Shown: piece by piece, positions 21,657-29,629 of the stretch
Layout of the letters: each line of letters starts with the position of its first letter
How positions within the stretch are numbered: the first letter of the stretch is position 1
NCBI RefSeq assembly: GCF_000495915.1
Contig: NZ_AOFQ01000046.1
Coordinates: 52,487-116,486, forward strand
Source: Stutzerimonas chloritidismutans AW-1
GTDB taxonomy: Bacteria > Pseudomonadota > Gammaproteobacteria > Pseudomonadales > Pseudomonadaceae
DNA: 64,000 bases
Direction of reading: 5' to 3'
Notes under the pieces: generated by a model
The model's input: only the letters and a program-made list of their open reading frames with translations
Told to the model about the DNA's origin: nothing
Databases searched by the model: none
Position numbers and translations under genes: made by a program

Positions 21657-22474
21657 CGTGAGCGCGCTCTGCTGGCGGAGGGTAAGGGGGCCGCCTCGCG
21701 AATGGCGACTTTGGCGGCGCCAGGCAAGGTCTGCGGCGCGCGGCTGGCCAGGCCGAAACTTTCCCGCACGGCCGGCAACTGCAGCAACTCGGCGGTGTGT
21801 TGGTAGATCCAGGCATCGCTGCGCTGCACGGCTGGCAGATCCAGCTCCAGGTGGCTGACGATGCGCCCCGGCGCGGCCGCCATGACCAGGATGCGGTCGG
21901 CCAGGCGCACGGCTTCCATCAGGTCGTGGGTGATCATCAGCACGCCCATGCCGCGTGCAGCCTGCTCGGCCAGCAGCAGGGCATAAAGGTCTTCCTTGAG
22001 GCCGATATCCAGCGCGGCGAAGGGTTCGTCGAGCAGCAGCAGATCCGGCTGCAGCACCAGCGCCCGCGCCAGGGACACGCGGCTCTGCATGCCGCCGGAA
22101 AGCTGGTGCGGAAATTTGCCGAGATCGCCAGCAGCCAGGCCCAGGCGCAGCGCGAGGGAACTGGCTTGCTGCAGGCGTTGCTGCCGCGGCATGCCGGCCG
22201 CCTTGAGCCCCAGGGCGATGTTGTCGAGCGTGGTTTTCCACGGCAGCAGCCGCGGTTGCTGGAACATGCTGGCGGGGTTGCCGAAACCGTTGTCGATGCG
22301 ACCTTCCTGGACGTCCAGCAGCCCCGCGCAAAGATGCAGCAGGGTGGTCTTGCCGCAGCCGGAGGGGCCGACCAGGGCGACCACTTCGCCCGCCGCCAGG
22401 TTGAAGTCGATGCCGCTGAATATCTCGTCGCGACCGAAGGCGTGGGCCAGGCCGTGGATGTGCAATTGCGTCAT
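21650..22474 (-). CDS. ABC transporter ATPase (nitrate/sulfonate/taurine type)
   Basis: 274 aa. Walker A GPSGCGKT (36-43), Q-loop MFQQPRLLPWKT, signature LSGGMQSRVS, Walker B LLLLDEPFAALD, H-loop MITHDLMEAVRLAD. Closest in style to SsuB/TauB/NrtD ATPases. A C-terminal extension of about 50 residues follows the normal domain. It overlaps the permease start by 4 nt and the nnrS start by 7 nt. The substrate is unknown. Confidence 0.88.
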   Translation of the reverse strand: MTQLHIHGLAHAFGRDEIFSGIDFNLAAGEVVALVGPSGCGKTTLLHLCAGLLDVQEGRIDNGFGNPASMFQQPRLLPWKTTLDNIALGLKAAGMPRQQRLQQASSLALRLGLAAGDLGKFPHQLSGGMQSRVSLARALVLQPDLLLLDEPFAALDIGLKEDLYALLLAEQAARGMGVLMITHDLMEAVRLADRILVMAAAPGRIVSHLELDLPAVQRSDAWIYQHTAELLQLPAVRESFGLASRAPQTLPGAAKVAIREAAPLPSASRARSRC

Positions 22475-23262
22475 GAGGACACCTCGCGCCAGCGCTCGAC
22501 TTCGCGCTTGATCGGTTCCAGCAGCAGGTACTCCACCGCGAGCAGCAGACCGACCACCGCGGTGATCCAGGCCATGGTCGCGCTGGTATCCAGGTGCGAG
22601 CGTGATACCGCCAACGCGGCGCCGACGCCGTCCTGGGTGGCGAGTAGTTCGGCCATCACCACGATCTTCCAGGCCATGGCGAGTGCGGTGATCCAGGCCG
22701 GAAACAGGTAGGAGACGACGTGCGGCAGATAGACATCGAGCAACAGCATCCGCCGCGGCAGGCGAAATGCCAGGGCCATATCCTTTAGCTGGTTGTCCAG
22801 CGTACGGGTGCCTTGCAACGCACCGACGAACACCAGCGGAAAGCTGGCGATGAACACGGTGAACACCGGGGTGCCGTCGCTGGCGCCGAACCAGAGCATC
22901 GCCAGTACCAGCCAGGCGATTGGCGGCATGCCCATGAGCACGGTGACCAGTGGCCGCGCCATCATCGAGGCTGTCATGGAGACACCGGCGGCGAGCCCGA
23001 GCACGCTGCCGACCGCCACGGAAAGAGCGAAGCCGAGCAGCGCCCGGCGACTGGTGGCCAGCAGCTCCGGCCAGGCGGCACCTTCATCAATCAACTGGAG
23101 CAGACGGGCAAAGGTCTCCAGCGGCGCCGGCAGCACCAGTGCGCCATAGTGACTAGCCACTGCCTCCCAGCCGGCCAGCAGCAGAAACAGGCTGGCCAGC
23201 GCGCCCCAGCCGCTCCACAGATAGCCGGGCAGGCTAGCCAACCAGCTGCGCAGCAGGCTCAT
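22471..23262 (-). CDS. ABC transporter permease (SsuC/TauC type)
   Basis: 263 aa, about six membrane helices, and an EAA-like cytoplasmic loop around DMALAFRLPRRMLLLDVYLP. It overlaps both neighbours by 4 nt. Works with the adjacent ATPase and binding protein; substrate unknown. Confidence 0.87.
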   Translation of the reverse strand: MSLLRSWLASLPGYLWSGWGALASLFLLLAGWEAVASHYGALVLPAPLETFARLLQLIDEGAAWPELLATSRRALLGFALSVAVGSVLGLAAGVSMTASMMARPLVTVLMGMPPIAWLVLAMLWFGASDGTPVFTVFIASFPLVFVGALQGTRTLDNQLKDMALAFRLPRRMLLLDVYLPHVVSYLFPAWITALAMAWKIVVMAELLATQDGVGAALAVSRSHLDTSATMAWITAVVGLLLAVEYLLLEPIKREVERWREVSS

Positions 23263-24251
23263 GGCTGATCGCTGACTGGCGAGTAGAAGTCATCGGCCGG
23301 TAGCTTGCCGCCGATCAGCGCCGGATTCTTCTTCAGCAGCAGCTCGAACAGATACTCGACTTCCGCCCGCGCCTCGGCGGCAGGCACGGCGGCCATCTGC
23401 GCCACGGCCAGCGAATCGGTCACCGCTTCGGCGCTGAGCATCGGCAGATGACTGGCGACCAGCTGGCCGCAGTGCTCGGCGTTGGTGCTGCACCATTGCA
23501 GCGAGTCGGCGTAGGCCTGGGCGATCCGTGCGGCGATCTGCGGCTGGTCTTTCACGCTGGCCATCAGCGCGATACCGGCCTGCGGGATGCGTGCTTCGCG
23601 CTGCAGCAGGCTGCCCCATTCTTGTTGCAGGTCGACGCTGCGATACAGGTCCGGCGCGACCAGCCCCAAGGGACCCTCGCTGGCCTTGCGCAGTGCCATG
23701 GAGATGGCCGGCTCGGCAAGCAGGGCGTGGTCGGTACGGCGCATCAGCAACAGCTGCATGGCGTCGATGGGGGTGGCGACGTAACGCAGGCGCAGGTCCT
23801 TACGCACATCGATGCCGGCACGCTCGGCCAGCAGGCCGAAGAGGATGTCCGGCATGTCGCCACGGAACGGCATGGCGATCTCCTTGCCGCGCAGATCGTC
23901 CAAGGTGGTCAGGCCCTGTTCACGGGACACCAGCCAGAGCAGCCCCCAGGTCGAAACGTTGAGCATGCGCAGCTTGGCGCCGCGGTTGTACAGGTTGGCG
24001 GCGACGTTGACCGGCATGGCCAGCACGTCCGCCTGCTGGTTAAGCGCCAGCAGGCGCAGCTGGTCGGGATCGCGCCAGCTGACGAATTCCACCTTGTCCG
24101 CCAGGTCGTCCAGCGCACCGGATTCGACCATGTGGATCAGCGGGTTCGATACCGACGAGGAAGGGCCGGCCAGAATCAGGCGCGGCAGCTTGTCCGCCAG
24201 CGCTGGCGCTCCAGCCGCCAGCAGAACGGCCATCAGTAGGTGGCGCAGCAT
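23259..24251 (-). CDS. ABC transporter substrate-binding protein (SsuA/THI5-like)
   Basis: 330 aa. Sec signal peptide MLRHLLMAVLLAAGAPALA, then a type II periplasmic fold: ILAGPSSSVSNPLIHMVESG, VLAMPVNVAANLYNRGAK, GLLWLVSREQGLTTLDDLRG. This subfamily binds nitrate, sulfonates, pyrimidine precursors and related small molecules; here the ligand is not predictable. Located directly after the TonB receptor (1-nt overlap of the two frames at 24251), so it probably collects the substrate that the receptor brings into the periplasm. Confidence 0.85.
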   Translation of the reverse strand: MLRHLLMAVLLAAGAPALADKLPRLILAGPSSSVSNPLIHMVESGALDDLADKVEFVSWRDPDQLRLLALNQQADVLAMPVNVAANLYNRGAKLRMLNVSTWGLLWLVSREQGLTTLDDLRGKEIAMPFRGDMPDILFGLLAERAGIDVRKDLRLRYVATPIDAMQLLLMRRTDHALLAEPAISMALRKASEGPLGLVAPDLYRSVDLQQEWGSLLQREARIPQAGIALMASVKDQPQIAARIAQAYADSLQWCSTNAEHCGQLVASHLPMLSAEAVTDSLAVAQMAAVPAAEARAEVEYLFELLLKKNPALIGGKLPADDFYSPVSDQP

Positions 24252-26314
24252 CAGAAGCTCCCGCTCAGCGCGACGGTGATGCCGCGCCCGGGTGCTTGCA
24301 GCTCGTTGCCGCTGATGCCGTCAGCCAGATGCTCGTGGTAGGCCTTGTCGAACAGGTTGCTAAGGCGCGCGTCGAGGTTGGCAGTCTGCAGCACGCCGAT
24401 CTTGCCGAAGCCCCAGCCGAGGCTGGCATCGGCAGTAACGAAGCCTGCGGTACGGTCCTCGCCACCGCGGGTGAACTCGGTCGCTACACGATCCTGCTCG
24501 GCGACCGCACGCAGCTGGGCATGCCAATAGAGGCCGCGCTCGGCCGGCTGGCCAATGCCCAGGGTCAGCTCGTGGGCCGGCATCTGGTGCAGCGGTTCGT
24601 CGTCCTGTTTGTTCTCGCCGCGCAGCCAGGTGAAGCTGCCGTCCACCACGAAGGCGCCAACGGCATTGCTGGCGCTGCCTTCGAGGCCGTAGATCACCAC
24701 CTTGTCGAGGTTTTCGGTGCGCTTGATCGGCAGTCCATTCGGGGCGTTGGTGCCGGTCACGCGGCCGGCGATGTAGTCGTCGATGCGGGTGTGGAAGGCC
24801 GCCAGCTGATAGGTGAAATCGCCATCGTTACCCTTGAGGCCGAGCTCGAAGCTGGTGGAGCGCTCCGGGTCCAGCTGCGGGTTGCCGACGTGGAAGTAGC
24901 CGTCGCCGCGCGGCGCGTCGTCGTAGCGCTCGCGCATGTCGGCGGCGCGGTAGGCCTGGCCGACGTTGGCGTAGAGGTTCAGGGTGTCAGTCAGCGGATG
25001 CAGCGCGCCCAGCGACCACGACAGGTTGTGGTCGGTGCTGTCCAGGCCGCTGGTTGTAAACGAAGGACCGTTGCCCTTGGCTCGGGCGTCGGCGCTGACG
25101 CGGTCGTAGCGGGCGCCGGCCGTCAGGCGCGTCTGGCCGAGGTCGAATTCATCCTGCACGAACAGCCCGTAGGATTCGATCTCGGCATCCTTGAAGGGGT
25201 CGTTGCGCTGGTTGTTGTTGAAGGTCGGCGGGCCATCCACGTAGCGCTCCGGATCGCCGGTCATCTTCCAGCCGTCGACGCCCACCGTCAGCAGGTGATC
25301 GGCTACTGGCACCACCCAGCTCGAGCGCAGCCCGTGGGTGATGAAGCTGACGTCGTTGCGTACATAGTCGCGGTCGAGCCGCTCGGAGTAGGCGCGGATC
25401 TCCCGGTAGACCTCCTGACGATAGAGCTCGGTGGTCAGAGTGCCTTCACCGAGGCCGTTTTCCAGGCCGATCTGGAACAGCTCGCGCTGCTGTTCCGGCG
25501 AATGGATGGTCGCGGTGCCGAGTGGTACCGGGATGCCGGCGCCGCCCGGCTGCCCGCCGGTACGCGCCGAGCCCGGGTACCAGACGTCGCGGTCGGTGTG
25601 GCGCTGGATGTTCAGGTTGACGCTGGCATCCTCGGCCAGCCGTTGCTTGTACTTGAGCAGCAGGGTATCGGAGCTGTTGCCGGTGTTCTCTTCGGTACCG
25701 TAGGGGCTCTTGTAATCGTTGACCTTGCGCCCGGCAACGCCCAGCACCAGGGCATGATCGGAGCTGGAGTCGCGCAGCAGCGTAGCGCCGGTAAAGCCCT
25801 TGTCGACGCTGCTGGCGCTGGTGGAGAAGCGACCGCCGCGTTCGTCCTGGTCGGTGAAGCGTGCCTGTGGCGTGATCAGGTTGACCACCCCGCCCATGGC
25901 GCCGCTGCCGTACAGCACCGAGCCCGGACCCTTGACCACTTCGGCGCGTTCCAGCAGGCCGAGATCGAGCATGGAGGCCAGGGAGCCCTGCGGCTGGCCG
26001 GAATTGACCCGCACGCCGTCGACCATCAGCACCACGCTTTCCTTCTTCATGCCGCGCAGCACCGGGTTCTGCCCCCAGGCGCCGTCGCTATGCACGGCGA
26101 GCCCGGGCTTGCCGCGAAACAGGCTGCCGGCCGGCGCTGCCGTTTCGGTTGGCTGAGCCTGCAGCACCTCGATGGCTTGCGGAATGTCCTGCGTTGCGGC
26201 CTCGTAGCCCTTGGCGGTGACGACGGTTTCCTGCAACTCCAGCGGAGCGGCGAAGGCGGACGCGCTGCTGACGGCCAGGCAGGCCATGGCGAGTGGGTGA
26301 AGGCGGAGTATCAT
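24251..26314 (-). CDS. TonB-dependent outer-membrane receptor
   Basis: 687 aa. Signal peptide ending ASAFA, plug domain with the TonB-box-like LQETVVTAKGYE, NPVLRGMKKESVVLMVDGVR and VEVVKGPGSVLYGSGAMGGVVN-type blocks, then a 22-strand barrel. It ends in the aromatic F expected for barrel insertion (GRGITVALSGSF). YRAADMRERY followed by HVGNPQLDPERS recalls the FRAP/NPNL region of haem and catecholate receptors, but a haem ligand is not established. First gene of the ABC-nnrS operon and preceded by Fur and FNR boxes, so iron-related transport is likely. Confidence 0.88.
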   Translation of the reverse strand: MILRLHPLAMACLAVSSASAFAAPLELQETVVTAKGYEAATQDIPQAIEVLQAQPTETAAPAGSLFRGKPGLAVHSDGAWGQNPVLRGMKKESVVLMVDGVRVNSGQPQGSLASMLDLGLLERAEVVKGPGSVLYGSGAMGGVVNLITPQARFTDQDERGGRFSTSASSVDKGFTGATLLRDSSSDHALVLGVAGRKVNDYKSPYGTEENTGNSSDTLLLKYKQRLAEDASVNLNIQRHTDRDVWYPGSARTGGQPGGAGIPVPLGTATIHSPEQQRELFQIGLENGLGEGTLTTELYRQEVYREIRAYSERLDRDYVRNDVSFITHGLRSSWVVPVADHLLTVGVDGWKMTGDPERYVDGPPTFNNNQRNDPFKDAEIESYGLFVQDEFDLGQTRLTAGARYDRVSADARAKGNGPSFTTSGLDSTDHNLSWSLGALHPLTDTLNLYANVGQAYRAADMRERYDDAPRGDGYFHVGNPQLDPERSTSFELGLKGNDGDFTYQLAAFHTRIDDYIAGRVTGTNAPNGLPIKRTENLDKVVIYGLEGSASNAVGAFVVDGSFTWLRGENKQDDEPLHQMPAHELTLGIGQPAERGLYWHAQLRAVAEQDRVATEFTRGGEDRTAGFVTADASLGWGFGKIGVLQTANLDARLSNLFDKAYHEHLADGISGNELQAPGRGITVALSGSF

Positions 26315-26379
26315 CGAACGGCTCCCGGATAATTCGTCGGCGGTGATGCCGACTTGGATGGGAGCAATTCTCGTTTAAC

Positions 26380-26394
26380 TGATAATAATTATCA
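26380..26394. promoter_or_regulatory. Fur box (7-1-7) upstream of the TonB-ABC-nnrS operon
   Basis: TGATAATAATTATCA is a perfect 7-1-7 inverted repeat matching the Fur core. It lies 66-80 nt upstream of the receptor ATG, adjacent to the FNR/ANR box and where the promoter spacer would be, so iron-loaded Fur should block polymerase. Confidence 0.85.
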
Positions 26395-26395
26395 T

Positions 26396-26409
26396 TTGAT
26401 CGCGATCAA
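26396..26409. promoter_or_regulatory. FNR/ANR/DNR box upstream of the TonB-ABC-nnrS operon
   Basis: TTGATCGCGATCAA is an exact TTGAT-N4-ATCAA site. Centred 88 nt upstream of the receptor ATG. If it acts at -41.5, transcription starts near 26361. Activation under low oxygen (ANR) or NO (DNR) is inferred. Confidence 0.85.
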
Positions 26410-26427
26410 GTTTACCTGTCGCAAGCG

Positions 26428-26997
26428 CTACTGCCGCCAGTCGCAGAAACAGGCCACCGCCAGCGAATGGGTGGCGCGCACCTTGCGCCCGGCCAGCACG
26501 GCATCGAGGATAGGCTCGACGAAGCTGTTGTCCGAACTGCACACCGCACCCTCGCTGTAGGGGCCGATATACACCAGCTCCCCGCTTTGATCCCAGATGC
26601 CGACAGCGGGGCTGGCCGGTAGTTGCTCGGAGCCGGGCGGGGCGCTCAGCGGTTTCAGCGCTGCCAGCGGCTGCGGCAAGCGGCCCTTGCTGCCCGGCTT
26701 GCGTACTTCGTAGAAGTCCACGGGTTGTCCGGCAAAGCGCTTGAGCAGTTCTTCCAGATGCTGCTGATTGCCGACGTTGCACGGGCATCCCGGGTCCCAG
26801 AAATGCACGAAGCGCACTGGTCCCGGGCCCTGCAGCTCGGCCGGCAGGCGAAGGGCGTCGCCGGAGAACAGCTCGGCGCGCTCGCCGTCGAAGGTGCGCA
26901 GGTAGCGCGCCTCGAACCACCAGAACGCAGCCAGCATGGCGCCGCCCCAGAGCAAGGCGATCAGTGCGGCGATCAGGTATTTGCGACGAGCACTCAT
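26428..26997 (-). CDS. Membrane-anchored thioredoxin-like protein
   Basis: 189 aa from the ATG at 26997 (MSARRKYLIAALIALLWGG), preceded by CGGAG; the longer open frame upstream is an antisense shadow of the hydrolase. One N-terminal transmembrane anchor, then a periplasmic thioredoxin-like domain with HFWDPGCPCNVGNQQ, i.e. a CPC motif in place of CxxC. Near the end are AVCSSDNSF and CFC. Resembles the DUF6436/thioredoxin-like group of Pseudomonas. Redox activity is plausible but not shown. Located upstream of the TonB operon on the same strand. Confidence 0.7.
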   Translation of the reverse strand: MSARRKYLIAALIALLWGGAMLAAFWWFEARYLRTFDGERAELFSGDALRLPAELQGPGPVRFVHFWDPGCPCNVGNQQHLEELLKRFAGQPVDFYEVRKPGSKGRLPQPLAALKPLSAPPGSEQLPASPAVGIWDQSGELVYIGPYSEGAVCSSDNSFVEPILDAVLAGRKVRATHSLAVACFCDWRQ

Positions 26998-27081
26998 GGC
27001 GGGCTCCGATGTGGGTGCGCAAGCTTGCCATGGGGCGGCGCAGAGCTGAAGATCCCAGATCAACGCAATCGAAGAATTTCC

Positions 27082-28020
27082 ATGCCCTCGCGTATCGATC
27101 CCGAGCGCCTGCGTAACAGCCTGCCCGCCCTGTCCGAGGCGGTCGCCGCAAGCGCCGAAACTCTCCATTACCAGACCTATTACGGGCTCGACCTGCCGCA
27201 TCGCACGCAGGTCCAGCGCCGCCTGGGGCGCTTTCGCGTGCATGACTACGATGTCGTCGCTCAGGCCTGGTGGCCGGAGCAGCCCCACGCCAGCCTGCTG
27301 ATCCTGCACGGCTACTACGACCACATGGGCCTGTATCGCCATGTGGTCGACTGGGGACTGGAGATGGGGTTCGCCGTGCTCGCCTGCGACCTGCCGGGCC
27401 ATGGGCTGTCCAGCGGTCCCCGGGCGAGCATCAACGAGTTTGCCGAATACCAGGCGGTGCTGAGCGGTCTGTTCGAACAGGCACGCCAGCTCGACCTGCC
27501 GCGTCCCTGGCACCTACTTGGCCAGAGTACCGGCGGTGCCATAGCGCTGGATCACCTGCTGCATCAGGCCGAAAACCCCGACCTGGGGCGCACCATCCTG
27601 CTGGCGCCGTTGGTTCGCCCGCGCGCCTGGCTGCGCTCGCGCATCAGCTACGAGTTGCTGCGACGCTTCGTTCAGCAGATCCCACGAACGTTCAGCGAGA
27701 ACTCCGGCGACCCGGCCTTCCTCGAATTCGTCCAGAGCCAGGACCCGCTGCAGCCGGACATCCTGCCCACGGCCTGGGTCGGCGCCCTGTCACGCTGGAT
27801 TCCCCGTATCGAGGGTGCGGCTGACAGTAGGCACGCGCCGTTGATCATTCAGGGCGAGGCGGACATGACCGTGGATTGGCAGTACAACCTGCCGATTCTG
27901 CAGCGCAAGTTCCCAAGTGCTGAGGTGCTGCGACTGCCCGAGGCGCGCCACCATCTGGTGAACGAGCGCGAGGAATTGCGCCAGGCGTACTTCGACTTCC
28001 TGCGCGAGCGCCTCAGATAG
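27082..28020 (+). CDS. Alpha/beta hydrolase (monoacylglycerol lipase-like)
   Basis: 312 aa from the ATG at 27082 (MPSRIDPERLRNSLP), preceded by GAAG; the open frame runs 153 codons upstream, but that part opposes the thioredoxin-like gene. Serine-hydrolase features: oxyanion loop LLILHGYYDHMG, CDLPGHGLSSGPR, nucleophile S149 in LGQSTGG, acid in GEADMTVD (D261 or D265) and His290/291 in EARHHLVNE. The HG..DH and GHG blocks fit the serine aminopeptidase S33/monoacylglycerol lipase group. No signal peptide. Natural substrate unknown. Confidence 0.8.
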   Translation: MPSRIDPERLRNSLPALSEAVAASAETLHYQTYYGLDLPHRTQVQRRLGRFRVHDYDVVAQAWWPEQPHASLLILHGYYDHMGLYRHVVDWGLEMGFAVLACDLPGHGLSSGPRASINEFAEYQAVLSGLFEQARQLDLPRPWHLLGQSTGGAIALDHLLHQAENPDLGRTILLAPLVRPRAWLRSRISYELLRRFVQQIPRTFSENSGDPAFLEFVQSQDPLQPDILPTAWVGALSRWIPRIEGAADSRHAPLIIQGEADMTVDWQYNLPILQRKFPSAEVLRLPEARHHLVNEREELRQAYFDFLRERLR

Positions 28021-28025
28021 CGGGA

Positions 28026-28790
28026 TCAGATGCCCTGCTGCGGCTCCAGCTCGGCGCCGCTCATGCCCACCGCCAGGCCGGCGCGTAGCGCCTGCAGCGC
28101 GGCCTGGTAATAGGCCTTGCCTTCGTCCGACTGGGCGAATGTCACATATTCCTCCAGTTCGGCATCGGACAGGTCGCGATAGACGTACAGCAGCGTGTTG
28201 TCGAGATCGGCCTCTATTTGCTCGATCATGCGTTGGCGCTGGCTGCTCAGCAGGCTCTGCGCCTGATTGCCACCGAGCAGGCCGGGAATCATCTGGCTGA
28301 GACTGTCGGCGGCGACGCCGGCCAGTGCCAGGCTGACTTCCGCGCCCGCTTCGCTGGCTGGCAGCGCCTGGGCCAGGTGGCGGATCAGCAGCTGTCGGTT
28401 GCTGCCGGCTTCCACCCGCGGCAGGCCGGCGGCGTGCTTGGCCAGCTGTTCGCGCCGTGCGGCGAGCACTTCGGCCGAGACGATCTTGCGTCCCAGGGTC
28501 GACTGGAAGAATTCCAGCGCCGGCTGCGGCTCGGCCAGGTTGCCGCGCAATGCCTGCTGCGCGCGCTGGTCGATGGCATGGGCGGCGAAGCGGCGGTTGC
28601 TGTTGGTCACCAGTGCCTGGAATACCGCCGGTGGCAGGGTGTCCTTGTAGCGTTGCTGGGCCGCAGTCAGGGCATCGCCGAAATTGGCGCGCTGTTCGGT
28701 CCAGCCGGCGGTTTCGTAGAGTTCCTGATAGGTGTCGGCGAAGCTGCTGAAGCTCAAGGTCAGCAGTACACAGGTCAAGAGGGCGCGCAT
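28026..28790 (-). CDS. Secreted DUF2059-like protein
   Basis: 254 aa with a signal peptide (MRALLTCVLLTLSFSSFAD). All-helical, with a C-terminal DUF2059-like stretch (LYVYRDLSDAELEEYVTFAQ then EGKAYYQ). Function of the family is unknown. Convergent with the hydrolase; only 5 nt separate their stop codons. Confidence 0.6.
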   Translation of the reverse strand: MRALLTCVLLTLSFSSFADTYQELYETAGWTEQRANFGDALTAAQQRYKDTLPPAVFQALVTNSNRRFAAHAIDQRAQQALRGNLAEPQPALEFFQSTLGRKIVSAEVLAARREQLAKHAAGLPRVEAGSNRQLLIRHLAQALPASEAGAEVSLALAGVAADSLSQMIPGLLGGNQAQSLLSSQRQRMIEQIEADLDNTLLYVYRDLSDAELEEYVTFAQSDEGKAYYQAALQALRAGLAVGMSGAELEPQQGI

Positions 28791-28944
28791 GGAAGCTCCT
28801 GTCTGGCGGGCGGTTCATTTTCCGTGCGTCGACGCGTGCTTGTCGAGGCGCACGGTTACTGCTGCCATTTGGCGCAGCGACGCAGCTTGTAGCGGAGTCT
28901 CAACAGACCCTAGACTCCTGCGGTATCCCTTCGGAGTCACTTCC

Positions 28945-29553
28945 TTGCCGTTCTCTTCGATCATCGACGACCTGGCCGAGCGCGGCTGGTCGGTGCAGAG
29001 TTCTTTCCTTCCCAGTGATGTGACCCACAAGCTGGCCGACGAGTGCCGCAGGCGGGAAGCCGAGGGTGCGCTGGCACCGGCAGGGGTCGGCCGCGGCGAG
29101 GCGCAGGCGGTGCGCGAAGGCATTCGCAGCGACCATATTCAGTGGCTCGAACCGGGCCAGTCGGCAGTCTGCGACGATTACCTCGAACTCATGGACGGCT
29201 TGCGCCAGCAGCTTAACCGCGAGTTGTTCCTCGGGCTGGAAGAGTTCGAGTGCCATTTCGCCTTCTACCCGCCGGGCGCCTTCTATCAGACGCACCTGGA
29301 CCGCTTTCGCGATGACGACAGCCGTTCGGTCACCGCCGTGCTGTATCTGAATCCGGATTGGCAGCCCGGCCATGCCGGTGAATTGCGCATGCACATGCCT
29401 GATGGATCGCAGCTGGACGTGCCTCCGCTGGCGGGCAATCTGGTGGTCTTTCTCTCCGGCGATTTCCCCCACGAAGTGCTGGTCACCCAGGCCGACCGTC
29501 TGTCGCTGACCGGCTGGTTCCGTCGGCGGCCGGCCGATGTGCTGGCGCTCTGA
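28945..29553 (+). CDS. 2-oxoglutarate/Fe(II)-dependent oxygenase
   Basis: 202 aa assuming a TTG start at 28945, supported by CGGAG 8 nt upstream; the frame is open further, but the upstream part lies over the divergent gene. Prolyl-4-hydroxylase-like double-stranded beta-helix: iron ligands H117 and D119 (QTHLDRF) and H176 (FPHEVLV), with R185 (RLSLTGWFRRR) for 2-oxoglutarate. Other anchors: FYPPGAFY and LYLNPDWQPGHAGELR. The hydroxylated target is unknown; related bacterial proteins act on translation-factor or ribosomal prolines, but that is only family knowledge. Confidence 0.78.
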   Translation: MPFSSIIDDLAERGWSVQSSFLPSDVTHKLADECRRREAEGALAPAGVGRGEAQAVREGIRSDHIQWLEPGQSAVCDDYLELMDGLRQQLNRELFLGLEEFECHFAFYPPGAFYQTHLDRFRDDDSRSVTAVLYLNPDWQPGHAGELRMHMPDGSQLDVPPLAGNLVVFLSGDFPHEVLVTQADRLSLTGWFRRRPADVLAL

Positions 29554-29581
29554 CGAGCCCACATCGACATTTGCGCAGACG

Positions 29582-29607
29582 AAAAAAAGCCCGGCTCAGG
29601 CCGGGCT
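29582..29607 (-). terminator. Intrinsic terminator after dctM
   Basis: Stem AGCCCGGC/GCCGGGCT (29588-29607) with a 4-nt loop, followed on the minus strand by seven T (29588-29582). Located 22 nt after the dctM stop. Confidence 0.9.
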
Positions 29608-29629
29608 AAAGGGAAGTAAGTGTTTCGGG

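Noticed and set aside
24296..26332. Long plus-strand open frame (678 codons) opposite the TonB receptor
   Set aside because: The minus strand gives a complete TonB receptor with signal peptide and terminal Phe; the plus frame is a codon-bias shadow.
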